A DNA stretch of 64,000 nucleotides, taken from Blastococcus sp. CPCC 205250 (GTDB taxonomy: Bacteria; Actinomycetota; Actinomycetes; Mycobacteriales; Geodermatophilaceae). Both the position numbers and the translations under genes were made by a program. Under the pieces are notes generated by a model. It saw nothing but the letters and a program-made list of their open reading frames with translations, was not told the DNA's origin and did not search any database. The number at the start of each line of letters is the position of its first letter. Position 1 is the first letter of the stretch. The DNA is taken from the NCBI RefSeq assembly GCF_019799925.1, contig NZ_JABGCG010000005.1:1-64000 (forward strand), read 5' to 3'. Below, piece after piece: positions 33,464 through 42,111 of the stretch.

Positions 33464-33494
33464 TTGACCTGAAGTGGACTTGAGGCAAGACGGT
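33464..33494 (+). promoter_or_regulatory. SoxR box within SDR promoter
   Basis: CCTGAAGTGGACTTGAGG (33468-33485) matches the SoxR box CCTCAAGTTAACTTGAGG at 15 of 18 positions and is a near-perfect dyad. It lies between TTGACC (33464-33469, -35) and GACGGT (33489-33494, weak -10) with a 19-base spacer, the stretched geometry typical of MerR-activated promoters. ATG 33502 would be at or beside the transcription start. Confidence 0.85.
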
Positions 33495-33501
33495 ACGCGG
33501 C

Positions 33502-34203
33502 ATGGAGATCCGCACCGCCCTCGTCACCGGCGCCTCGCGCGGCCTCGGCCACGCCCTGACCGCCGCCCTCAACGACCGCGGCTGGCACCTCGTGGTCGAC
33601 GGCCGGGACCCCGCCCGCCTCGCCGCCGCGGTCGCCGCCCTGCCGCGCCCCGACCTCGTCACCGCCCTCGCCGGCGACGTCGCCGACCCGGGGCACCGGG
33701 CGGCGCTCGCCGCCGCCGTGCCCGGCCGGCTCGACGCGCTGGTCAACAACGCCAGCGACCTCGGCCCGAGCCCGCTCCCCCGCCTCGCCGACCTCGCGCC
33801 GGCCGCGCTGGCGCGGGTCCTGGCCGTCAACACCGTCGCCCCGCTCGCCCTGGTCCAGGCGGTGCTGCCCGCGCTGCGCGCCGCCGGTGGCAGGGTGCTC
33901 GACGTCAGCAGCGACGCCGCCGTCGAGGCCTACCCCGGCTGGGGCGGCTACGGCGCGAGCAAGGCGGCGCTGGACCACCTCTCCGCCGTCCTCGCCGTCG
34001 AGGAGCCGGCGCTGCGCGTGTACGCCGTCGACCCGGGCGACATGCGCACGGACATGCACCAGGCCGCCTTCCCCGGCGAGGACATCGGGGACCGGCCGGA
34101 GCCGGAGTCCGTCGTCCCGGCCCTGCTCCGCCTGCTGGAGGACGACCTGCCCTCGGGCCGGTACCGGGCCGCGGACCTCCCCGCCGCGGCGATGGCCCGG
34201 TGA
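33502..34203 (+). CDS. Short-chain dehydrogenase/reductase under SoxR control
   Basis: A 233-residue SDR: cofactor motif TGASRGLG, DVADPG, NNAS (for NNAG), catalytic SSDAA...YGASK and the PGDMRTDMH element. Arg in VDGRDPARL suggests NADPH preference. ATG 33502 has no ribosome site and sits eight bases after the presumed -10. It overlaps the QueA-like gene by GTGA. A reductase acting on quinone-like or carbonyl compounds would suit SoxR control; the substrate is inferred. Confidence 0.9.
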   Translation: MEIRTALVTGASRGLGHALTAALNDRGWHLVVDGRDPARLAAAVAALPRPDLVTALAGDVADPGHRAALAAAVPGRLDALVNNASDLGPSPLPRLADLAPAALARVLAVNTVAPLALVQAVLPALRAAGGRVLDVSSDAAVEAYPGWGGYGASKAALDHLSAVLAVEEPALRVYAVDPGDMRTDMHQAAFPGEDIGDRPEPESVVPALLRLLEDDLPSGRYRAADLPAAAMAR

Positions 34204-35228
34204 CCGCGACCTCCACCCTGCCGCCGGGCAGCGAGGCGACCGCACCCCCGGAGCGCCGCGGCCTCGCCCGCGACGGCGTGCGGCTGATGGCCGTGCGACC
34301 CGACGGCGTCGTGCACGCCGTGTTCCGCGACCTGCCCGACCTGCTCGCGCCGGGCGACCTGCTGGTGGTGAACACCTCGGCGACGCTGCCCGCGCGGCTG
34401 GACGTCCGGCGCCGCGACGGCGTCACCGTGCCCCTGCACGTCTCCACCACGCTCGACGACGGCGACTGGGTGGTGGAGGTGCGCCGCCCGGACAACGACG
34501 GCCCCGATCTCGGCGTCGAGCCCGGCAGCACCGTGGACCTGCCCGGCGGCGGCGCCCTGCGGCTGCTGACCGGCCACCCGCACCCCGGGCGCGGCTCGCG
34601 GCTGTGGCGGGCCCGGCCCGAGCCGCCGGCCACCGCCCGCGCCGTGCTGGGCGCGCACGGCCGGCCGATCACCTACGGCTACCTGCGCGCCCGGGTGACC
34701 CTCGGCGACGCGCAGAACGTCTACGCCACCGTGCCCGGCAGCGCCGAGAACGCCAGCGCCGGCCGGCCGTTCACCGACCGGCTGCTCGTGCGCCTGATGG
34801 CCCGGGGCGTGCCGGTCGTCCCCGTCGTCCTGCACGCCGGGGTGTCCAGCCCCGAGCTGCACGAGCCGCCCGCGCCCGAGCGCTTCGCCGTCCCGGAGGT
34901 CACCGCGCGGCTGGTCGAGGCCACCCGGCGGGCCGGCGGGCGGGTGGTCGCCGTGGGGACGACGGTCACCCGGGCGCTGGAGTCCGCGACCGGGGACGAC
35001 GGCGTCACCCGGCCGGCCGCCGGCTGGACCGACCTGGTCCTCGGCCCCGGGCGACCGGTCCGCACCGTGACCGGCCTGCTCACCGGGCTGCACGCCCCGG
35101 AGGCCTCCCACCAGCTGCTCCTCGAGGCGGTCGCCGGGCCGGACCTGGTCGCGCGGGCCTACGCCGCAGCGGTGGCCGAGCGGTACCTGTGGCACGAGTA
35201 CGGCGACTCGATGCTCTTCCTGCCCTAG
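34200..35228 (+). CDS. QueA-like S-adenosylmethionine:tRNA ribosyltransferase-isomerase homologue
   Basis: A 342-residue protein related to QueA: RLMAVRPDG, LPDLLAPGDLLVVNTSATLPARL, TYGYLRA, VYATVPGSAENASAGRPFT, VPVVLHAGVSS, GGRVVAVGTTVTRALES and the C-terminal LLTGLHAPEASHQLLLEA...YLWHEYGDSMLFLP. Genuine QueA transfers ribose from SAM to preQ1-tRNA. This form is common in actinomycetes, and no tgt or queC-F genes are in the window, so a different substrate is possible. Cotranscribed with the SoxR-controlled SDR. The stop TAG is part of a CTAG shared with the convergent gene. Confidence 0.85.
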   Translation: MTATSTLPPGSEATAPPERRGLARDGVRLMAVRPDGVVHAVFRDLPDLLAPGDLLVVNTSATLPARLDVRRRDGVTVPLHVSTTLDDGDWVVEVRRPDNDGPDLGVEPGSTVDLPGGGALRLLTGHPHPGRGSRLWRARPEPPATARAVLGAHGRPITYGYLRARVTLGDAQNVYATVPGSAENASAGRPFTDRLLVRLMARGVPVVPVVLHAGVSSPELHEPPAPERFAVPEVTARLVEATRRAGGRVVAVGTTVTRALESATGDDGVTRPAAGWTDLVLGPGRPVRTVTGLLTGLHAPEASHQLLLEAVAGPDLVARAYAAAVAERYLWHEYGDSMLFLP

Positions 35229-35938
35229 CGGATGCGCTCGGCGGCGTCCTCGAGCAGGACCTCGCGCTCGAACGGGGTCCGGCGGGGGCACGAGGTGCAC
35301 GTGGCCTCGCCGGGCAGCCGGTACAGCAGGCAGCACGACGCCCGGCGCGTGAAGCGCACCGCCCGCGGGCCGACGTCGACGTAGCGCGGCGCGGGCAGCG
35401 GCCCCCCGACCGCCGCCGCGACCGGCCCGGCCAGCGCGGTGACCGCGCCGACGTCGCCGAGCGCCCGCCCCAGCGCCAGCAGCCGGTTCGCGAGCGAGTC
35501 GGTGGCGATGGCCCACAGCGGCGCCGCGCGCATCTCCCCGGCGGCGGCGACGGCAGCGACGACGGCGGTGAGCGTCTCCCGCAGCTCGGCCGCGACGTCG
35601 CCCCAGGGTGCGGCCGACACCGCGGCCACCGGGGTCCCGCCGGCCAGCATCGTGACCGAGAGGTCGGGCAGCCGCGCCGACAGCGGCACGCCGGTCGCCA
35701 GCCCGGCCAGCGGCGGCGTCACGAGCACGGCCGACAGCGAGTACCACCACACGGTCGCGAGCACCCGCCGGTCGGTGCTGCGGTACCGGACGCCGAGCTC
35801 GGCGACCCGCTCCGCCGTCCACCCCGGATCGGCCAGGACCGGTCCCGGGACGACGGTGCCGACCGGCGGCGCGACCAGACCGAGGGCCCCGGCACCGGGC
35901 ACCCGCGCGGCCACCACCGCCTGCCCGCCGCCCGTCAC
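35225..35938 (-). CDS. FhuF-like siderophore-iron reductase/(2Fe-2S) protein
   Basis: A 237-residue protein. The C-terminal FhuF cluster motif is present as ASCCLLYRLPGEATCTSCPRR, i.e. CC-x10-C-x2-C, which binds a [2Fe-2S] centre that releases iron from ferric siderophores. A helical central region contains VWWYSLSAVLVTPPLAGL and NRLLALGRALG typical of the family. GTG 35938 has no ribosome site; CAGACT six bases upstream may be a leaderless -10. No siderophore transport genes lie nearby. Confidence 0.85.
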   Translation of the reverse strand: MTGGGQAVVAARVPGAGALGLVAPPVGTVVPGPVLADPGWTAERVAELGVRYRSTDRRVLATVWWYSLSAVLVTPPLAGLATGVPLSARLPDLSVTMLAGGTPVAAVSAAPWGDVAAELRETLTAVVAAVAAAGEMRAAPLWAIATDSLANRLLALGRALGDVGAVTALAGPVAAAVGGPLPAPRYVDVGPRAVRFTRRASCCLLYRLPGEATCTSCPRRTPFEREVLLEDAAERIR

Positions 35939-35994
35939 CGGCCCAGTCTGACCGGGGGTGCCGGAGCACCGTCGCAGCGGGCGGCCCCGGGCCA

Positions 35995-36015
35995 TACGGT
36001 GTGCCTCAGAGCACG
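35995..36015 (+). promoter_or_regulatory. acs promoter with Crp-like dyad
   Basis: TACGGT (35995-36000) is a plausible -10. TGTGC-CTCAGA-GCACG (36000-36015) matches the Crp/GlxR pattern TGTGA-N6-TCACA at seven of ten positions and overlaps the start region. A Crp gene lies 8 kb downstream; acetyl-CoA synthetase genes are known Crp/GlxR targets in related genera. Confidence 0.4.
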
Positions 36016-36041
36016 TGCGCCGTCCGGACAGGGAGGGATCG

Positions 36042-37991
36042 ATGACCGAGTCGACCGAGGTGGAGGGCCGCCGCTTCCCGGTGCCCGAGCAGCTGGCCGC
36101 GCAGGCCAACGTGGGGCCGGACACCTACGCCGAGGCCGAGCGGGACCGGCTGGCGTTCTGGGCCACCCAGGCCGGCCGGCTGAGCTGGGCGCAGGAGTGG
36201 GACGAGGTGCTCGACTGGAGCAACCCGCCCTTCGCGAAGTGGTTCGTCGGCGGGAAGCTCAACGTCGCCTACAACTGCCTGGACCGCCACGTCGAGGCCG
36301 GCCACGGCGACCAGGTGGCCTACCACTGGGAGGGCGAGCCGGGCGACACCCGCACGATCACCTACGCCGAGCTCACCCGCGAGGTGTGCAAGGCCGCGAA
36401 CGCGCTGACCGAGCTCGGCGTGAGCGCGGGCGACCGGGTCGCCATCTACATGCCGATGATCCCCGAGACGATCGTCGCGATGCTCGCCTGCGCCCGCATC
36501 GGCGCCGTCCACATGGTCGTGTTCGGCGGGTTCTCCGCCGACGCCCTGGCCAGCCGGCTGGACGACGCCGGCGCCGTCCTCGTCATCACCGCCGACGGCG
36601 GCTACCGCCGCGGGGCGCCGAGCGCGCTCAAGCCCGCCGTCGACGACGCCGTCGGCCGCAGCCCCGGCGTGCGCAACGTGCTCGTCGTCCGGCGCACCGA
36701 GCAGGACGTGGAGTGGACCGAGGGCCGCGACCTGTGGTGGCACGACGTGGTCGACCGGCAGTCCGACCAGCACACGGCCGAGGCGTTCGACGCCGAGCAC
36801 CCGCTCTACATCATGTACACGTCCGGGACGACGGCGAAGCCCAAGGGGATCCTGCACACCTCCGGCGGCTACCTCACCCAGGTCGCCTACACGCACTGGG
36901 CGACGTTCGACCTCAAGCCCGACAGCGACGTCTACTGGACGGCGGCCGACGTCGGCTGGGTGACCGGCCACAGCTACATCGTCTACGGGCCGCTGGCCAA
37001 CCGGGCCACGTCCGTCATGTACGAGGGGACGCCCGAGACCCCGCACCGCGGCCGCTGGTTCGAGATCATCGCCAAGTACGGCGTGACCATCCTGTACACC
37101 GCTCCGACGGTGATCCGGACGTTCATGAAGTGGGGCGAGGACATCCCCGCCGGCTTCGACCTGTCCACGCTGCGGGTGCTCGGCTCGGTCGGCGAGCCGA
37201 TCAACCCCGAGGCCTGGCTCTGGTACCACGAGCACATCGGCGGCGGCCGCTGCCCGATCGTGGACACCTGGTGGCAGACCGAGACCGGCGCGCACATGAT
37301 CACGCCGCTGCCCGGGGTGACCGACCTCAAGCCCGGCTCGGCGCAGATGCCCTTCCCCGGGATCAGCGCGAAGGTGGTCGACGACGAGGGCAACGAGCTC
37401 GGCGACGACTCCACCGGCCTGCTCGTGCTCACCGCGCCCTGGCCGTCGATGCTGCGCACGATCTGGGGCGACGACGACCGCTACGTCGACACGTACTGGT
37501 CGCGCTTCGGCAAGGAGGTCTACTTCGCCGGGGACGGCGCCAAGAAGGACGCCGACGGCGACATCTGGCTGCTCGGCCGGGTCGACGACGTCATGAACGT
37601 GTCGGGGCACCGCATCTCCACCACGGAGGTCGAGTCCTCGCTGGTCGGCCACCCCGCGGTGGCCGAGGCGGCCGTCGTCGGGGCCAGTGACCCCACCACG
37701 GGCCAGGGCATCGTGGCCTTCGTGATCCTCCGCGAGAGCGGCACGGACTCCGGGGACGAGCTCGTGCAGACCCTGCGCAACCACGTCGGCCGCGACATCG
37801 GCCCGATCGCCAAGCCGCGGCAGATCATGGTCGTGCAGGAGCTGCCGAAGACCCGCTCGGGCAAGATCATGCGCCGCCTGCTGCGGGACGTGGCCGAGAA
37901 CCGTGAGCTCGGGGACGTCACCACGCTCACCGACTCCTCGGTCATGAACCTCATCAAGGAGAACCTGCCGGCCGCCTCCGCCGAGGACTGA
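36042..37991 (+). CDS. acsA: Acetyl-CoA synthetase
   Basis: A 649-residue AMP-forming ligase activating acetate to acetyl-CoA. The ATP loop is [11 protein letters not shown], with [30 protein letters not shown], and the C-terminal [14 protein letters not shown] whose lysine is the usual acetylation switch. Normal full length. ATG 36042 is preceded by GGGAGGGATCG. A 12-bp stem terminator follows at 38014. This gene opens the block syntenic with M. tuberculosis Rv3667-Rv3683. Confidence 0.97.
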   Translation: MTESTEVEGRRFPVPEQLAAQANVGPDTYAEAERDRLAFWATQAGRLSWAQEWDEVLDWSNPPFAKWFVGGKLNVAYNCLDRHVEAGHGDQVAYHWEGEPGDTRTITYAELTREVCKAANALTELGVSAGDRVAIYMPMIPETIVAMLACARIGAVHMVVFGGFSADALASRLDDAGAVLVITADGGYRRGAPSALKPAVDDAVGRSPGVRNVLVVRRTEQDVEWTEGRDLWWHDVVDRQSDQHTAEAFDAEHPLYIMYTSGTTAKPKGILHTSGGYLTQVAYTHWATFDLKPDSDVYWTAADVGWVTGHSYIVYGPLANRATSVMYEGTPETPHRGRWFEIIAKYGVTILYTAPTVIRTFMKWGEDIPAGFDLSTLRVLGSVGEPINPEAWLWYHEHIGGGRCPIVDTWWQTETGAHMITPLPGVTDLKPGSAQMPFPGISAKVVDDEGNELGDDSTGLLVLTAPWPSMLRTIWGDDDRYVDTYWSRFGKEVYFAGDGAKKDADGDIWLLGRVDDVMNVSGHRISTTEVESSLVGHPAVAEAAVVGASDPTTGQGIVAFVILRESGTDSGDELVQTLRNHVGRDIGPIAKPRQIMVVQELPKTRSGKIMRRLLRDVAENRELGDVTTLTDSSVMNLIKENLPAASAED

Positions 37992-38013
37992 GGGAGGCCC
38001 CGGCGCCGCCCGC

Positions 38014-38049
38014 CCCGGTGTCCCCTCGCCCCGGTCGGGGGACACCGGG
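38014..38049 (+). terminator. Terminator hairpin after acsA
   Basis: CCCGGTGTCCCC (38014-38025) pairs perfectly with GGGGACACCGGG (38038-38049) around a 12-base loop, 22 bases after the acsA stop. Confidence 0.75.
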
Positions 38050-38133
38050 ACGCGGGCACGGCGCCCATCCGGCACGATCATGGGAGAGCACGTGGTGGCC
38101 GGTGGCCACCGCCCGACCGAGGAGGAGCCACTC

Positions 38134-38637
38134 GTGGCCCACAGCGCATCCACGACCCCGCCTGCGGGACGGCCCGCCGGCACCGAGGAGCCCTCGATCG
38201 GGACGCTCGTGCAGAGCGCCATGGCCGACGTCTCCACGCTGGTCCGCAGCGAGATCGAGCTGGCCAAGGCCGAGATCGGGAAGTCGGCGAAGAAGGCCGG
38301 CGTCAGCGTGGCGCTGTTCGCGGCCGCGGGCGTGCTGCTGGCCTTCGCCGGCATCTACCTCTTCGTCGCGATCGCCGAGGCCATCGCCGAGGGGCTGCCG
38401 CGCTGGCTGTCCTACCTGATCGTGACGGTCTTCCTCGCGCTGCTCGCCGGCCTCGCCGCGCTGGTGGGCCTGAAGATGCTCAAGAAGATCGACAAGCCCG
38501 AGCGCACCATGGAGTCGCTGCGCGAGCTGCCCGAGGTCATGCACCGCGAGGCCCCCGGCCAGCGCCGCCGCGACCTGCCGACGATCGCCCCCGGCGGGCA
38601 GGTCACGCGCCGCGACCCCGACACCTACCTGGTCTGA
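38134..38637 (+). CDS. Phage-holin-family (Phage_holin_3_6) membrane protein
   Basis: A 167-residue protein with an amphipathic helix (LVQSAMADVSTLVRSEIELAKAEIG) followed by two membrane helices (VALFAAAGVLLAFAGIYLFVAI and YLIVTVFLALLAGLAALVGL) and a charged tail. This pattern is that of actinobacterial holin-superfamily proteins that are not phage encoded. GTG 38134 is chosen because GAGGAGGAG lies six bases before it; ATG 38080 lacks a site. It matches the position of Rv3669 in M. tuberculosis. Confidence 0.85.
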   Translation: MAHSASTTPPAGRPAGTEEPSIGTLVQSAMADVSTLVRSEIELAKAEIGKSAKKAGVSVALFAAAGVLLAFAGIYLFVAIAEAIAEGLPRWLSYLIVTVFLALLAGLAALVGLKMLKKIDKPERTMESLRELPEVMHREAPGQRRRDLPTIAPGGQVTRRDPDTYLV

Positions 38638-38646
38638 CGCCCCCTG

Positions 38647-39576
38647 GTGACGTCTCCCGCCGGGCAGCAGCCCGACGCCACCAGCGTCCTGCTGCCGGGC
38701 CCGTGGACGCACCGGTCCCTGTCGGCCCACGGCGTGCAGCTGCACGTCGCCGAGGCGGGCGAGGGTCCGCTGGTGGTGCTGCTGCACGGGTTCCCGCAGT
38801 TCTGGTGGACCTGGCGGGCGCAGCTGCCCGAGCTCGCGGCGGCGGGCTTCCACGCCGTCGCCCCGGACCTGCGCGGCTACGGCGCCAGCGACAAGCCGCC
38901 GCGTGGCTACGACCTGCCCACCGCGGCAGCCGACGTGGCGGCGCTGATCCGCGCCCTCGGCGAGCGCGACGCGGTGCTGGTGGGCCACGACTGGGGCGCA
39001 CTCGTGGCCTGGACGATGGCCGCGCTGCACCCGCGCAGCGTCCGCCGGCTCGTCGTCCTGTCGATGGCCCACCCGCGGCGGCTGCGCGCCGGGATGGCCG
39101 ACCCGGCGCAGCGCCGGGCGTTCCGCTACTTCCTGGGCGCCCAGCTGCCCCGGCTGCCGGAGCGCCGGCTCACCCGGGCCGACGACGACCCGGTCGCGGA
39201 CCTGCTGCGCCGGTGGTCGGGGCCGGCGTGGACGCACACCGCCGACTTCGCCGAGGCCGTCGACCGGTACCGCTCCGCAGCGCGCATCCCGCAGGCCGCC
39301 TACGGCTCGATGGAGTACTTCCGCTGGGCCGGCCGGTCACAGCTTCGGCCCGACGGCCTGCGCTACGCCCGGCGGATGTCCGCCCCGGTCACCGCACCCA
39401 CGCTGCAGCTGCACGGCGAGGCCGACACCTGCGTGCTGCCCGCCACGGCCGCCGGCTCGGGCCGCTACGTCGCGGGGGCCCACGAGTTCCGCGTGCTCCC
39501 GGGGATCGGGCACTTCCCCCAGGAGGAGGCCCCCGCCACCGTCACCGAGGCCATCACCGGGTGGGCGAAGGCCTGA
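38647..39576 (+). CDS. Alpha/beta hydrolase, epoxide-hydrolase-like (EphE position)
   Basis: A 309-residue alpha/beta hydrolase. The oxyanion motif is HGFPQFWWTWR, nucleophile Asp in GHDWGA, acid region after ADTCVLPA and the catalytic His in GIGHFPQEEAP. Aspartate rather than serine as nucleophile and HGFPQ indicate epoxide hydrolase or haloalkane dehalogenase. GTG 38647 lies nine bases after the holin-like stop. It corresponds in position to ephE (Rv3670). A dispersed repeat copy follows. Confidence 0.87.
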   Translation: MTSPAGQQPDATSVLLPGPWTHRSLSAHGVQLHVAEAGEGPLVVLLHGFPQFWWTWRAQLPELAAAGFHAVAPDLRGYGASDKPPRGYDLPTAAADVAALIRALGERDAVLVGHDWGALVAWTMAALHPRSVRRLVVLSMAHPRRLRAGMADPAQRRAFRYFLGAQLPRLPERRLTRADDDPVADLLRRWSGPAWTHTADFAEAVDRYRSAARIPQAAYGSMEYFRWAGRSQLRPDGLRYARRMSAPVTAPTLQLHGEADTCVLPATAAGSGRYVAGAHEFRVLPGIGHFPQEEAPATVTEAITGWAKA

Positions 39577-39591
39577 ACCGGCGCCTGGAAC

Positions 39592-39649
39592 GGCCGCCCT
39601 TCAGGGGCCCGCGCCGAGCTTGCGAGGCGTGGGGGGAAGGGCGGTCCTT
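39592..39649 (+). repeat. Dispersed intergenic repeat, copy B
   Basis: A short GCCC-TTCAG-GGGC hairpin followed by the core from 39602 to 39649 (GCGCCGAGCTTGCGAGGCGT then a GGGGGGAAGG run and TCCTT). It lies between two convergent genes (stops at 39576 and 39662). It is most like copy C at 46418-46474. Confidence 0.75.
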
Positions 39650-39661
39650 CGAGGGGTCCTT

Positions 39662-40843
39662 CTACTCGCAGGGGCCGGTGTCGACCGCCGCGGCCGCGGT
39701 CCGGCCGGTGTCGGCCGCCTGCGACACCTGCTGGGCGGTCAGCGCGTAGCCGGTGGTCGGGTCGGTGATGGCCGAGGCGAACACCACGCCGAGCACCTGG
39801 CCGTTGCTGTCGAACAGCGGCCCGCCGGAGTTGCCCGCCCGCACCTCGCCGTACAGCGCGTAGACGTCGCGCCGGACGGTCTGCTGGTCGCGGAAGTCCG
39901 GGCCGCTGATGTCGCCGCGGTCGCGGACGCGGGCCGGCCCGACGAACAGCCCGCCCCCGCCCGGGTAACCCATGATGATCGCGTCGGCGCCGTAGTCGAC
40001 CGGGTCCGTGGCGAAGGTGAGCGGCACCGTGGGCAGCCCCGGCACCGCGAGGACGGCGACGTCGACCTCCGCGTCGACGAACACCGGCGTCGCCTCGTAC
40101 TCCTCGCCCTCCGCGGTGACCACGGGCTCGCTCACGCCGGCCAGGACGTGCGCGTTGGTCATCACCCGCTGCGGCGCGTAGACGAAGCCGGACCCGTCGA
40201 TCTGGCGGGAGCACGAGGACGCCACCCCGCGGATCTGCACCACCGAGCCGGCCACGCTGGCGACGACGGGGCTGTCCCGCAGCGCCTGGTCCGGCGCCGG
40301 GACGTCGCGCACCTCGGTCGGCGTCAGCGGGTCGAGGACGTCGGGCAGGCCGCGCCGCTCGATCGCGTCCCGGAGCTGGTCGTACACCGCGCGCACGCTC
40401 TCCGGGACGCTCGCGTCGACCGCGCGCACGAGCGCCGACTGGCGCACCTGGCTGGCCACCTCGGGGAACGGCGCGGTGGCCAGCGGCGTGGCCACCATCC
40501 AGGCGACCAGCAGCACGGCGACCGCCGAGAGCGCCGCCCCGGCGACCGAGTCGACGACCTTGGCCGGTTCCCAGGTGACCCGGCTGCGCACGGCCCGGCC
40601 GATGGCGCCGGCGAGCAGCTGCCCGAGCAGCGCCCCGGCCAGGACGACGACCAGCGCGGCGAACACGCGGGTCACGGGTGAGGCGTCGACGCTGTCGGCC
40701 ACCGCCCCGGACAGCTGCGCGCCGACGACGGCGCCGCCGAAGAACCCGAGGAACGAGGCCGCGGAGACCAGCAGCCCCTGCCGGAACCCGGAGAGCGCGA
40801 AGGCCAGCGCCAGGACGATGACGACGACGTCGACGACGGACAC
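39662..40843 (-). CDS. marP: MarP-type membrane serine protease (CvpA plus trypsin-like)
   Basis: A 393-residue protein. Residues 1-120 contain four membrane helices of the CvpA/colicin V production type. Residues about 185-390 form a chymotrypsin-like periplasmic protease with His232 (TNAHV), Asp261 (EVDVAVL) and Ser339 (GNSGGPLF). Cys211 and the penultimate Cys392 can form the redox-sensitive disulfide described for M. tuberculosis MarP (Rv3671c), which is needed for acid and oxidative resistance. GTG 40843 begins nine bases after the cupredoxin stop, so it is the last gene of the operon from nth. Confidence 0.93.
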   Translation of the reverse strand: MSVVDVVVIVLALAFALSGFRQGLLVSAASFLGFFGGAVVGAQLSGAVADSVDASPVTRVFAALVVVLAGALLGQLLAGAIGRAVRSRVTWEPAKVVDSVAGAALSAVAVLLVAWMVATPLATAPFPEVASQVRQSALVRAVDASVPESVRAVYDQLRDAIERRGLPDVLDPLTPTEVRDVPAPDQALRDSPVVASVAGSVVQIRGVASSCSRQIDGSGFVYAPQRVMTNAHVLAGVSEPVVTAEGEEYEATPVFVDAEVDVAVLAVPGLPTVPLTFATDPVDYGADAIIMGYPGGGGLFVGPARVRDRGDISGPDFRDQQTVRRDVYALYGEVRAGNSGGPLFDSNGQVLGVVFASAITDPTTGYALTAQQVSQAADTGRTAAAAVDTGPCE

Positions 40844-40852
40844 GGCGTCAGG

Positions 40853-41344
40853 TCACCCCGCGACCGTCATGGTGCCGACCTGCCCCAGCTGCAGGTGGAA
40901 GCTGCAGTCGAAGGGGTAGTCGCCCACCGGGCCGACCTCGAACTCGATGGTGTCGCTCTCCCCCGGCTGCAGCACGGGGATCTCCTCCTCGATCTGCGCG
41001 GGCCCCTGGCCCGGCGTGAACCGGAAGTTGTGCACCATCTGCTCGGCGGTGTTGCGCACCGTCAGCCGCACCCGGCCGGGGGCCACGGTGAAGGTCTCGG
41101 GCAGGAAGACGTAGTCGTCGGGGGTCTCGATGGTGACCTCCTGGACGCCGTCGGGCGCCGTGGTCACCGTGCCGACGGCCGGGTCGCTCGCCGAGGAGGA
41201 CGACGAGCCGCTCCCGCCGCCGTCCCCGGCCCCGCCGCAGCCGGCCAGGAGGACCGCGGCGACGACGGCCGCGGCGGCCCTCGTGCCGGGCCCCGCCGCG
41301 AGCCTGCGCGTGGTGCGGGGCACGGAGGTCCTCCTACGGTTCAT
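40853..41344 (-). CDS. Cupredoxin lipoprotein with apparent axial glutamine
   Basis: A 163-residue protein. A lipoprotein signal ends in the lipobox LAGC (Cys36), then a Gly/Ser linker, then a plastocyanin-like domain with copper ligands His105 (MVHNF), Cys147 and His150 (DCSFH). Aligned with plastocyanin's CSPHQGAGM, the position of the axial Met is Gln155, as in stellacyanin; Met159 is four further on. It overlaps the NUDIX gene by ATGA and sits between NUDIX and marP, a slot that is empty in M. tuberculosis. Probably an extracytoplasmic electron carrier or copper-binding protein. Confidence 0.85.
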   Translation of the reverse strand: MNRRRTSVPRTTRRLAAGPGTRAAAAVVAAVLLAGCGGAGDGGGSGSSSSSASDPAVGTVTTAPDGVQEVTIETPDDYVFLPETFTVAPGRVRLTVRNTAEQMVHNFRFTPGQGPAQIEEEIPVLQPGESDTIEFEVGPVGDYPFDCSFHLQLGQVGTMTVAG

Positions 41345-42111
41345 CGCCCGGGAACCGTACGCGCCGCGGCCCCCGCCTGCCCGGGATCGGCGACCGTCGG
41401 CGCGGCGGCGTCCTCGCTGCCGCCGGCGTCCACCGAGCCCGGCACCCGGCCGGGCCGGATCTTCTCCGGGTCGATCGGCCGGACGTCGGCGGTGTCCCAC
41501 GGCCGCGCCAGCCCGGCGGCCTCGAGGACGGCCTCGAGCACTCCGGCGGTGAAGCCCCAGACCTCCATGTCCGCGACGTCGAACGCCGGGCCGAGGAACC
41601 CGGCCGGGTGCTTGAGCCGGTACCGGTTCGCCGGGTCGGCGAGGTCGGCCAGCGGGACCCGGGCCACCCGCGCGACCTCCTGCGGGTCGCCGACGAGGAC
41701 CTCCGACGGCTCCTCCCACCACCCCACGACCGGCACCACCAGGTTGTCCGAGGGCCCGAGGAACAGCTCGGGGAGCGTGCCGAGCACCCGCACGCCGGCC
41801 GGGTCGACCCCCGCCTCCTCCTGCGCCTCCCGCAGCGCCGTGCCCACCGGGTAGTCGTCGCCGGGGTCGGCGCCACCGCCGGGGAACGCCGGCTGCCCGG
41901 CGTGGGTGCGCAGGTGCGCGGACTTCTCGATGAGCAGCACGTCGGGCCCGTGCGGACCCTCGCCGAACAGGATGAGGACGGCGGAGCGGCGGGCGGTGTC
42001 GGTCCGCTCCTGCATGCGGTGGCGCAGCGGCAGGTCCGCCGCCGACGCCATGAGCCGCCGCACGAACTCCGGCAGGTCGCCGTCGTCCCGGACGCCGTCG
42101 GGCACGGTCAC
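41341..42111 (-). CDS. NUDIX hydrolase, CoA pyrophosphatase type
   Basis: A 256-residue NUDIX protein. The box is GGGADPGDDYPVGTALREAQEEAGVD, preceded by HAGQPAFPGG, the NuCoA signature (usually L-x-x-H-x-G-x-x-x-FPGG) of coenzyme A pyrophosphatases. A Pro/Ala-rich tail follows the domain. It corresponds to Rv3672c. GTG 42111 overlaps the tlpA-like gene by GTGA. Confidence 0.9.
   Translation of the reverse strand: MTVPDGVRDDGDLPEFVRRLMASAADLPLRHRMQERTDTARRSAVLILFGEGPHGPDVLLIEKSAHLRTHAGQPAFPGGGADPGDDYPVGTALREAQEEAGVDPAGVRVLGTLPELFLGPSDNLVVPVVGWWEEPSEVLVGDPQEVARVARVPLADLADPANRYRLKHPAGFLGPAFDVADMEVWGFTAGVLEAVLEAAGLARPWDTADVRPIDPEKIRPGRVPGSVDAGGSEDAAAPTVADPGQAGAAARTVPGR

Noticed and set aside
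33887..37690. A 1267-codon plus-strand frame across SDR, QueA-like and acsA genes
   Set aside because: It runs out of frame through three genes with unmistakable motifs and has an Arg/Pro-rich shadow composition.
38134..38637. Phage holin as a sign of a prophage
   Set aside because: This holin-superfamily membrane protein lies in a conserved chromosomal order (Rv3669 position) and has no endolysin or phage neighbours.
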